From: JBAVEL01 sp049587715
GTDB taxonomy: Bacteria > Bacteroidota > Ignavibacteria > UBA10030 > UBA6906
Reading direction: 5' to 3'
DNA length: 6,394 bases
NCBI GenBank assembly: GCA_049587715.1
Contig: JBAVEL010000143.1
Span: 1-6,394, forward strand
Shown here: in pieces, positions 1 to 6,394 of the stretch
Layout: every line of letters begins with the position of its first letter
Position numbering within the stretch: position 1 is the first letter of the stretch
Made by a program: the position numbers and the translations under genes
Notes under the pieces: model-generated
Database searches by the model: none
The model's input: the letters and a program-made list of their open reading frames with translations, nothing else
Told to the model about the DNA's origin: nothing

Positions 1-62
1 CAGGCGAATGGAACATGACTCGACCACCAAAACATCAGCAGCCGTAACCCCTTTTTCCGCAT
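1..62 (-). CDS. possible 5' end of a further minus-strand gene, cut by the window edge
   Basis: An ATG at 62-60 on the minus strand opens a frame that stays open for 20 codons to the window edge. The translation begins MRKKGLRLLMFWW, a basic then hydrophobic start like a signal-peptide or membrane-anchor N-terminus. Against it, there is no Shine-Dalgarno site at a proper distance, and the codons lack the strong G/C third-position bias of the protease. The frame is too short to be evidence by itself. This stretch is visibly less GC-rich than the rest of the window and could instead be non-coding spacer. The product cannot be named. Confidence 0.15.
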   Translation of the reverse strand, partial: MRKKGLRLLMFWWSSHVPFA

Positions 63-98
63 CCTGCTAGGGGACGCGCACGCGGTTTCCTGAGACGG

Positions 99-134
99 CG
101 AACCCCGTCTCTCCCCAGGGAGAGACGGGGTTCG
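99..134 (-). terminator. perfect 16-bp hairpin after the protease gene, likely transcript end
   Basis: Positions 99-114 and 119-134 are exact reverse complements of 16 nt, separated by a 4-nt loop at 115-118. The hairpin starts 18 nt after the protease stop codon, where a terminator is expected. No T tract follows on the minus strand (next bases CCGTCTCAGG), so it is not a textbook intrinsic terminator. It may act as a U-less terminator or as a 3'-end stabiliser. Because the hairpin is symmetric and also lacks a T run on the plus strand, its direction is inferred from the protease gene. A third copy of the arm core, GAGACGG at 92-98, could pair with 105-111 as an alternative fold. Confidence 0.6.
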
Positions 135-152
135 TGTCCCGGGCCCCGGGTG

Positions 153-3100
153 TCACCGGAGGAGGAGGAGTTTCTTCAGGGAGACGAAGCTCCCGCTCCC
201 GTCTGCGGCCCGGGCCTCCAGGCGGTAGAAGTAGACCCCGGTGGCCAGAGGAACCCCCGCCCCGTTCACGCCGCGCCACTCCATCTGATGCACCCCCGCC
301 TGATACGGTCCGTCGGCCAGCAAGGCCAGCTCCTGGCCCAGCAGGTTGTAGACGGCGAGCCGGACGGACGACTCGCGGGGAACCGCGAAGCGGACCGTGG
401 TGGATGGGTTGAAGGGGTTGGGGTAGTTCTGGAAGAGGGCATACGAGGCCGGAATGCCCCCAGGGGTTTCCACTCCCGTCACGTTGTCCACCTCCACACG
501 GACAGCCACGAGTGGGGTGACGGGGTCGTTGCTGGCCACGAGGATCCTGTTGTGGTACAACCCGGAGGGGATCCCGGCGGTGGAAGCCCTAAACGCCACG
601 CGTGCGCCTCCGCCGGGGGGGACTGTTCCCGAGGAGGGGGAGAGGAGCGTGAGGTCAAACGGAGTGCCGGTCTCCAGGGCGGAGAAGTAGGGCCCCGCGG
701 TGAAGCTCCCGATGGAGAGCGTGGCGGGAGCGGGGAAGGCCGTGTTGGGTCCGATGTACCTGCCCAGCACGGTGCCCCAGGCGGGGGGAAGCGTGACCGT
801 GCTGTACCGGTATTCCGTGGAGGCGCCCCCCTGCCAGGCCGCTCCAATGTAGTACCAGCGCCCGGCCGTCAGCCCCACCCGGATCGGATCGGAGGAGACA
901 AGCTGGAATCCGCCCGTGGCGTTGAGGGTCTTCTGGCTGGAGAAGACCCTGGTGAAGAGCCCCGTCGGGGTCGGACTCTCGTACACGAAGAAGTCCAGCG
1001 CGGTGTTGTCCTGGGTGATGTTCAGGCCGAATTCGATCCGGATCAGCGTGGCGTCCAGGCTCACCTGCACCCCGTTCCCCCGTACGCGCGGGCTTCCGGT
1101 GAAGGAGCTTCCCCCCGGGGATGTCATCTCGGTGCGGGCCGCGCCCGCAATGTCGGGATCCACCGTGATGTCATAGGCGAGCGGCCCCACCCCGGTGTTG
1201 GAAACCAGGAAGGAGTCCGTCCGCGCCCCGGGGAGGGGGAAGGCCAGCAGGAAGGAATCGGGGGAGACCGTGACGGAGGGGGCGGCGTTCACCCGGAAAG
1301 CGACGGCCACCGTGTCGGCGGGGTTGGCCGGGTCATTCCCCGTCATCACCAGTTGTGTGAGGTAGGTTCCCGTGGCCGCCCCCGTGAAGTCCACCCCCAC
1401 CCGGACCGGGATGGAGGTGAAGCCGGGGATGGAAGCGACGGCGGGTGCCGCCGCCAGCCAGGGAACCTCGGGGGATTCCTGGACGGAGACCGTGAGAGGG
1501 GAGGCGAACGGATTGTTGTTCCACACCGTGAAGAAGTAGGAGAGCGTGTCCACCAGGCCGGTCAGCACGGTGTCGGCGATCTCCGACGGGCTCACGACCA
1601 TCACGGGATTCCCGGCGGGGATCCCAAAGTACACATCGTCCACAAACCAGTCGTCGGGAGTGGTGGTGCCGGTCTGGGCCCTGCTGCGGAAGCGGAACTT
1701 GAATCCCCCGTGGAAGAATGAACCCGTGCCCGCGTCCACGCTGTCCAGGATGAACTTCTCGAAGGCAAAGGGGCGGTTGGCCGCGCCGGGGTACTTCCGC
1801 ACGGTGCGCCAGAGCCCCAGGTCGTCCAGGGCCTCCACAATCAGGCTGTCGGCCGTCTCGGGGGCGTCGCCGGTGCCCTGCGGCTGCTGGAAGAAGGCAA
1901 GCGTGACGCCCGATCCCTGCAGGCCCGCCAGGTTGATGGTGAGGGAACTGACCGTGTCCAGGCCCACTCCGGCGGGGTTTCCCGCCAGGTTCAGGGCATA
2001 CGGGGGGCTCGGTTCGTTTGCCGCGTCGGGGGTCACCTCCGCGTTTACGTTCGTCCAGGTGAGGGGGTCGGGAATCCCCGGGCCGGGGAAGGGCTCCGTG
2101 AGGGGAAGGGTGAGGGGATTCACCGCATAGAACGAGGAGCGCAGGGTGTCGTTGGCACCCACGGGGTCCCCGGGAAGGGTGACCCAGCAGGTGATGTCCC
2201 AGAGCCCCACCGCGTCGGGCGTGAAAGGGGCGAAGGAAACGGCTCGGGAGGAACCGGCCGCCAGGTTGCTGTCGGTCCCGCTCAGCACGGCGGGTGTGCC
2301 GGGTCCCCGGATGTCCATGGTTACGGTGAAGGCACCCGCGGGGGGGGCGCTCACATTCCGCACCTCGGCCACGGGGGTGAGCGGGATGTTGGCCGAAACC
2401 TGTCCTGCGGGGCTTGCCACGGCGGCGAGGGCCACATTGGCGGGTCCCGACGGAACCCCGAAGAACACATCGTCCACATACCAGTCATCGTAGGCGCCGG
2501 CTGTGGACCTGCTCCGGAAACGGAAGCGGAACCCGTTGTAGAAGAAGGTCCCTCCCCGGGGGTCCACCCCGTCCAGACCCACGGCATCGAAGGCAAAGGG
2601 GGGCACCGGATCGGCGGTGTTCAGCCCCGGCCAGCGCCGCACCTGCACCCAGGAGCCCAGACTGTTCCGCATCTCCACGATAAGACTGTCGGCAAGCTCG
2701 GGGTTCTCGCCCGCCCCGCGGGGCTGGCGGAAGAAGGAGAGGGCCACCCCGGCGCCCTGCAGTCCCGAGAGGTCCAGCGGAAGCGTCTCCACGGAGTCTC
2801 CGTTCGCCGAAGGGGTGCCGTCCAGGTTCAGCGCATAAGGCGGGCTGGGGGGATTCACCCCCTGGGCGTCCACGGAGGCGTTGAGCGTTCTCCAGACGGC
2901 GGTGTTCGGAGCTCCCGCCGAGGGGAAGTCGTCAAAGAAGGGGAGCTCCAGAGGGGTACACGCGGCGTTGCTCGGGGGGCTCTCGTGCGGGGGGAGTTCG
3001 TTGTCCACCACGCTCACCGCATACGCATGGAGTCCGGGGGGAGGGCTGTCGGCGGCGCTGTCGGCGCGCGCGGTGTCGGCCGCTGTCCGCCCGATGGTTG

Positions 3101-5025
3101 TGAGCGGAACGCCGTCCCGGTAGAGGCGCACCCCTGCGAGGTCATCCAGAGGCGTTCCGTCGGCCTGCCGGGAGGGGTTGGTCCAGCGCAGGGTGTATCC
3201 CGCAGCCGAGGTTCCGCTCACGCTGAGTCCCACAGGGCCCGCAGGAACGGGGGACCCGCCCGCAATCCACTCCGTCCGGGCTTCGGGACTCAGGCTGTCA
3301 TTGGCGATCAGGCGTGTCCGGAGGACATAACGGTAGAGTGTCCCGTCCGTGAGGCCGGTGTTCACGACGCTGCTGTCGGGCCCCGGGATTTCCCCCACCA
3401 GCACGCTGTCGCGCAGGATGCGGATCACAAAGGGGCCGATGGGGTCCCCGCCGGCGAGCGTGGTGGGATTCGTCCAGCGGAGTTGTATGGAGGTGGGGGT
3501 GGAGTAATCGCTGTAGGCGGACGCGTTCACGGGGGGATTGGGGTCCCCGGGATCCGCCAGCCCCAGGAAGGCGGCCCAGAGATCGATGATGCCCCGGCCG
3601 TAGGTGTTGTCTTCCCCCGGGTCTCCCAGGTCCCGTGCGGTGGCCAGCAGGATCCGCTTGATCTCGGTGCCGGTCAGATAGGGGGCCGCCTCCCGCAGGA
3701 GGGCGATGCCTCCCGCCACGTGGGGCGACGCCATGGAGGTGCCGGAGAGGGTCCGGTACCCGCCCGAGCCGTTGGCAGAGCGCACGCTGACGCCCGGGGC
3801 CGACACTTCGGGTTTGATCACCAGGGAGTCGGGGCCGGCACAGGTGGATGGCCCGCGGCTGCTGAAGCTGGCGATCGGAAACGAGGGATTGTTCCCGTCC
3901 ACCGCGCCCACCGCGAAGATGTCCACGGCGGTGGCCAGGCGGTTCTTGGGGGGAGTGAGGGAGGATGCTCCAGGGCCGTTGTTCCCGGCCGAGAAGACGA
4001 CGGCAGTGCCGAGCGCCTCCACCGCCTGGATCACGGGGGCGTATCCGCCCGCGTCGGGATTGCACTGCGTGGAACTCACGTCGGGGTCGTACCAGGAGTT
4101 GCTGATGGCGTCCGGGACGTCATCCATCGTGGACAGGTTGCTGTCGGGGTTGGCCGCCCACTGGAAGGCGGCAATGGAGCGTGAGGTGTGGGGGCTCCCC
4201 CCGATGAGCGTATTGGAGGCGATCCACCGGGCTCCCGGCGCCACCCCCAGGGTTTCGGATGTGGCGGCGTAGAGACCGCACATGATTCCCATGGTGTGGG
4301 TGCCGTGGTTGTCCGAGGCGTCCCCGTCGGATGGGAAGGAGGTGAAGCCCGAGGGGTCGAACCAGGCCCAGTAGGGGTTCACGCCGGGGAGGGTCCCCCG
4401 CCAGCGGGTGTTGAAGGAACTGTTGTTGCCGTTCACCCCCGTGTCGATGTTCATGACGAGCCGTCCGGCTCCCGTATAGCCGCGCTCCCACAGCCGGTGG
4501 GCGTTGATGGCCCGGAGGCCCGCCTCGGCGGATTCAGGAGAGGGCCCGGCGGAGGCCCCATTCAGTGGAAGATCCCGCTCCAGGAGCCCGTCCGGATAGA
4601 CGGTCCCCACTTCGGGCCAGGAGGAAATCTCCTCCACAGTGGGGGCCGGGGCGCGCAGCACCAGGATGTTCCGTATCCAGAAGCGGTGGAGCACCTGGAC
4701 GGCTCCCTCCGCCTCCATCTGCGCAAGGCGGTCCAGAAGCCGGGGCTGGGTCTCCGAGGCCACCCTCTGGAGCGCTTCCGCCACGGCTCTGTAGCGCACA
4801 TCGGGGGGGATGCGCCCGCCGGGCGGGATCGCAAGGCGGAGCGCCGATTCCACCGCGTCCAGGTCGGCCTGGTCGCGCAGATAGACAAGGACCTGCAGGT
4901 TCTCCATGGGGGGGGGAGGCGGCAATGGCGGAGGCCAGGGCCGGATCCAGCTCTCCGGCTGCTGTGTGGGCCCCCGCCCCTGCAAGGACCGCTACCGCCG
5001 CCAGAACGCAGACGAGCTTCTTCAT
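153..5025 (-). CDS. secreted multidomain S8 (subtilisin-like) serine protease with C-terminal FlgD/T9SS-type sorting domain; frame broken at a C9 tract
   Basis: This is a secreted subtilase that hydrolyses peptide bonds outside the cytoplasm. The start is ATG 5025, because AGGAG lies 7 nt upstream and the product begins with a signal peptide (MKKLVCVLAAVAVLAGAGA). That frame is lost at the C9 tract (4916-4908). With 8 or 11 Cs it joins the long frame ending in TGA at 155-153; with 8 the precursor is 1623 aa.

Domains in that numbering: signal peptide to about 23; I9-like propeptide 40-150; catalytic domain 165-485, most like bacillopeptidase F. The triad is Asp194 (DTG, 4445-4443), His240 (HGTHT, 4307-4305) and Ser430 (GTSMASPHVAG, 3737-3735), with oxyanion Asn348 (SAGNNG). 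Then come two fibronectin-III-like domains (499-591, 594-691), jelly-roll/MAM-like modules (694-860, 973-1140), a CARDB-like domain (861-968), HYDIN/BACON-like Ig domains (1141-1513, the second interrupted), and a sorting domain with NYPNPFNP (1533-1540) ending KKLLLLR.

The family call is firm from the triad; the accessory domain names are by style. The substrate is unknown. Confidence 0.93.
1605..2108 (-). repeat. second copy of a duplicated jelly-roll/MAM-like module in the protease
   Basis: Residues 973-1140 of the repaired protease repeat residues 694-860 at protein level. Shared landmarks in order are PSPPYALNL, GLQGxGVxLxFF, QPxGxG, a PExADSLIVE stretch, FRFRSR and DDWxVDDVxFGxP. The pattern (a shape-giving acidic VDD motif near the end and alternating hydrophobics) suits a carbohydrate- or surface-binding beta-sandwich, as in MAM/concanavalin-like domains. 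The binding role is inferred. The DNA of the two copies is clearly diverged, so the duplication is old. Confidence 0.8.
2445..2945 (-). repeat. first copy of the duplicated jelly-roll/MAM-like module in the protease
   Basis: This copy encodes residues 694-860 of the repaired protease, directly after the second fibronectin-III-like domain. It carries PSPPYALNL, GLQGAGVALSFF, RQPRGAGENPELADSLIVE, FRFRSR and DDWYVDDVFFG, each matched in the downstream copy. A CARDB-like linker domain (TPVAEVRNVS onward) of about 108 residues separates the two copies. That gives an alternating module-linker-module layout in the C-terminal half of the enzyme. Confidence 0.8.
4908..4916 (-). other. C9 homopolymer that breaks the protease reading frame
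   Basis: Nine consecutive Cs on the minus strand lie between the codons for the mature N-terminus (ASAIAAS) and the propeptide (MENLQVLVYL). With nine Cs, translation from ATG 5025 leaves the protease frame and stops at 4534, giving a 163-residue product unrelated to the protease after the tract. With eight Cs the two frames fuse as AASPPMENLQ. The ATG at 4907-4905 directly after the tract has no Shine-Dalgarno site and would yield a protein without a signal peptide. The cause may be miscalled run length, a fixed mutation, or length variation that switches the gene. Confidence 0.85.
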
Positions 5026-5029
5026 GGGA

Positions 5030-5266
5030 TTACTCCTTTCCGTTCGGGGCATCCTCCGACGCCCCGGCTGTTCCTTGGTGTCCGGAATCAGGCGGAGCCT
5101 GTCGCGCCCGGCTCCGATGATGATGACCTTCGTGTCGGCGGATCCGGCCGGCTTCTCCGTGGCCTCGATTCCCTGGGCCTCGATCCGCTTCCGGTCCGCC
5201 TCCTGCTTCTCCCCGGAGAACTTGATGACCCGGCTCAGGGCGATGATCGCGAAGATCGAAGACCAC
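5030..5266 (-). CDS. likely small hypothetical protein (about 78 aa), frame disrupted near both ends
   Basis: Between the glycosidase and protease genes, one minus-strand frame (5262-5062, 67 codons) ends in G or C in 61 codons, the signature of a real gene here. It reads SSIFAIIALSRVIKF, then a charged stretch (EKQEADRKRIEAQG) likely helical, then a strand-like segment (TKVIIIGAGRDRLRLIPD). I do not recognise the family.

No ATG, GTG or TTG opens that frame. A GTG at 5266-5264 with AGGAGG 4 nt upstream lies one frame away and would join if one G of 5264-5263 were absent. At the other end, one extra G in the GGGG run (5065-5062) would lead into ASEDAPNGKE and a TAA at 5032-5030, in the next gene's ribosome-binding site. 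The gene may be intact but miscalled, or decaying. Without the second correction the frame runs in phase into the protease signal peptide, an unlikely fusion. Confidence 0.5.
   Translation of the reverse strand: MVFDLRDHRPEPGHQVLRGEAGGGPEADRGPGNRGHGEAGRIRRHEGHHHRSRARQAPPDSGHQGTAGASEDAPNGKE
5033..5037 (-). promoter_or_regulatory. Shine-Dalgarno site of the protease gene
   Basis: AGGAG on the minus strand sits 7 nt upstream of ATG 5025, which begins the signal-peptide sequence MKKLVC. It decides the start in favour of 5025 over the in-frame ATG at 5052, and over a TTG at 4985 in the downstream frame that would encode a proline-rich leader without a signal peptide. The site overlaps the last codons of the preceding small gene, whose TAA is at 5032-5030. 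Confidence 0.85.
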
Positions 5267-5270
5267 GGGT

Positions 5271-5276
5271 CCTCCT
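5271..5276 (-). promoter_or_regulatory. Shine-Dalgarno site for the small gene
   Basis: AGGAGG on the minus strand, 15 nt after the glycosidase stop codon and 4 nt before GTG 5266-5264. A full consensus site in this short gap supports a translated gene here, independently of the codon bias. The 4-nt spacing is short but usable. If the small gene does not start at this GTG, the site has no obvious client. Confidence 0.5.
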
Positions 5277-5291
5277 GGGATGTGAATGAGC

Positions 5292-6394
5292 TCAGTGCCG
5301 GCCGGGAGAGGTCCGCGTGGGCCTCTGGACAACCAGTACGGCGCTTCCCACCGCGCGCTCTCCGGCGGGATCCGAAGGGGCGTTGGCCACCCGGCGCCCG
5401 ATCACCATGGCGGTGGATCCCCCTCCGTCCAGATTCAGTCCCTGATGCACCCCCAGGCGGACCATGAGGTCAGCGAATTCCGGCAGTGACATGCCCGCGC
5501 TCCCCTTCCGGCGTCCGTCCACGGTGATCAGGAAGACGGTGGAGGAATCCCGGGAGAAGCCGATTCCCGTGCGGGGATGCCTGCGCGCGAAGATGGCGGA
5601 GGCCGGATCCTCGGGGAAGCCCTGATTCCGGAAGATGCTCCGGCCGTCCCGCACAATCCGCGGCCAGCCCCCCACAAGCTCCCGGAGGGGACCCGGAGAG
5701 GGACGGAAGGAGAGGAGGACGGAAACCGGTTCCCCCTCCTTCAGCCGCGCCCGGAGCGTGTCGGCCGCGCCCCCGTATGCGGCCAGAAGGATCAGGCCGG
5801 CGCGGGCGGAGGTCCCCCCCCGCCGGGCAGATCCTCCCAGACAGAAGAGGGTGTCGCCCCCCTGCCGGATGAGGCGGAGCGGGCAGACGAGGATCTCTCC
5901 TCCACCCGGGAGAGGGTCGGGGTGATAGCGGTTAAAGAGGACGATCCCTCCCCTCCGGGGGAGGATGTTCACCCCCGCCAGGGGGGAGGCGCCGTCCCGG
6001 GGCCAGAACACCCGGCCTTCGAAGAGCATCTGGCCGAGGACCGGCCTGTTCCCGGCGGTGATCCCGAATTGCGAGTTGGGGATGTCCAGGGCCCCTTCCC
6101 GTGTCCCCGGAGAAAGAAACGCCTTGGCGCAGGTGCCGCCGGCCACGGCGTTGTTCTGGATTTCCCCGGTGGCTGTGTTGAAGTAGTCGCCGTTCACCGC
6201 GGCAAGGACCGCCAGGCCCGCCGCCTCGCGCCGCGCCGCCATGGAGCTGACCCGCTCCCGGGCTCTCAGGCGGTCCCCCGCCAGGACCGTCTCCAGGGTG
6301 ATTCCCTCGGAGCGAAGGTCCGCCGAGACGACGTGCATCTCCCACGGGCCGCGGGGGTCCGTCAGAAAACTGTGCCGCACGCCGGGAGCCAGCT
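5292..6394 (-). CDS. phosphodiester glycosidase (NAGPA / PF09992-type) domain protein, N-terminus beyond the window
   Basis: The family is named for the human 'uncovering enzyme', which removes N-acetylglucosamine from a phosphodiester. Bacterial members are usually exported and linked to polysaccharide or cell-envelope glycan metabolism; the substrate here is unknown.

The frame is open to the window edge, giving about 366 residues and ending in TGA at 5294-5292. Visible family landmarks are the opening LAPGVRHSFLTDPRGPWEMH, NGDYF (6194-6180, the usual NaGFF position), VGGWPRIVRDG, HPRTGIGFS, VDGRRKGSAGM, LNLDGGGST (core 5432-5412), and a closing VANAP...ERAVGSAVLVV.

The GTG at 6380 is probably not the start, because family-like residues (LAPG) precede it in frame. 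No signal peptide can be judged. A likely small gene and then the protease follow on the same strand with no visible promoter between, suggesting one transcript. The domain call is strong; the precise reaction is not shown. Confidence 0.88.
   Translation of the reverse strand, partial: LAPGVRHSFLTDPRGPWEMHVVSADLRSEGITLETVLAGDRLRARERVSSMAARREAAGLAVLAAVNGDYFNTATGEIQNNAVAGGTCAKAFLSPGTREGALDIPNSQFGITAGNRPVLGQMLFEGRVFWPRDGASPLAGVNILPRRGGIVLFNRYHPDPLPGGGEILVCPLRLIRQGGDTLFCLGGSARRGGTSARAGLILLAAYGGAADTLRARLKEGEPVSVLLSFRPSPGPLRELVGGWPRIVRDGRSIFRNQGFPEDPASAIFARRHPRTGIGFSRDSSTVFLITVDGRRKGSAGMSLPEFADLMVRLGVHQGLNLDGGGSTAMVIGRRVANAPSDPAGERAVGSAVLVVQRPTRTSPGRH

Noticed and set aside
1..70. 3' end of a convergent plus-strand gene (frames ending at 45-47 or 68-70)
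   Set aside because: Only about 15-23 codons are visible, with no bias or motif to support coding.
92..134. Inverted repeat as the end of an insertion sequence
   Set aside because: The arms form a tight hairpin with a 4-nt loop rather than ends flanking a transposase, and there is no transposase or target duplication in the window.
150..1721. 523-codon open frame on the plus strand
   Set aside because: It lies fully antisense to the protease and is open only because the protease codons are GC-rich in the third position. Its translation is Gly/Arg/His-rich low-complexity with no domain motif. The same reasoning removes the plus-strand frames at 2985-4184, 4188-5120 and 4565-5467.
4908..4985. 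TTG at 4985 as the start of the protease, giving a proline-rich leader
   Set aside because: It has no Shine-Dalgarno site, and the leader is the signal-peptide region read in the wrong frame. The other frame has a proper site and a clear signal sequence.
5023..5262. Fusion of the small gene to the protease signal peptide as one long protein
   Set aside because: The frames are in phase in this sequence. A strong ribosome-binding site directly before a typical signal peptide, and a well-biased alternative end (ASEDAPNGKE then TAA), make two separate genes more likely.
5030..5266. Reading the small gene entirely in the frame that starts at GTG 5266 and ends at TAA 5032-5030
   Set aside because: It has a start and a stop without edits, but between the ends its codons lack the G/C third-position bias and its product is Gly/His/Arg-rich. 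The neighbouring frame carries the coding signature.
6378..6380. GTG as the true start of the glycosidase-domain gene
   Set aside because: The frame continues upstream to the window edge with family-like residues (LAPG before V-R-H), and there is no ribosome-binding site before it. The true start is most likely outside the window.

Overview
The window reads as a piece of a GC-rich bacterial chromosome with every well-supported gene on the minus strand. Transcription therefore runs from the right end to the left. The large secreted protease ends in a domain carrying the NYPNPFNP motif and a basic, leucine-rich C-terminus. This is the FlgD-like / type IX 'type A' sorting-domain style seen in the Fibrobacteres-Chlorobi-Bacteroidetes group and its uncultured relatives. 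Combined with very high G+C, that points to a lineage such as Candidatus Eisenbacteria, Krumholzibacteriota or Latescibacterota. The assignment is inference from protein style only.

Layout in transcription order. (1) 6394-5292: a phosphodiester glycosidase (NAGPA / PF09992-type) domain protein whose N-terminus lies beyond the window edge. (2) 5266-5030: a likely small gene of about 78 codons with a strong G/C-third-position signature, but its coding frame is broken near both ends. (3) 5025-153: a subtilisin-family (S8) protease, 1623 residues once one frame break is repaired. It has a Sec signal peptide, I9-like propeptide, bacillopeptidase F-like catalytic domain, two fibronectin-III-like domains, a duplicated jelly-roll/MAM-like module, CARDB- and HYDIN/BACON-like Ig domains and the sorting domain. 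(4) 134-99: a perfect 16-bp hairpin 18 nt after the protease stop. (5) 98-1: too little sequence to call, though a possible start of a further minus-strand gene lies at 62.

The three genes are closely packed with good Shine-Dalgarno sites and no visible promoter between them, so they are probably co-transcribed. The glycosidase-like protein and the protease would both be expected to act outside the cytoplasm. No evidence in the window ties them to one pathway.

The most unusual signal is a cluster of reading-frame disruptions between about 4908 and 5264. A C9 tract (minus strand) separates the protease signal peptide from the rest of the protease, and the small upstream gene needs two single-base corrections. 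The remaining roughly 5.9 kb of coding sequence is clean. This could be local sequence error, decay, or length variation in the C tract acting as a switch. I found no CRISPR array, tRNA, rRNA or mobile element. The long plus-strand open frames are antisense shadows of the protease.
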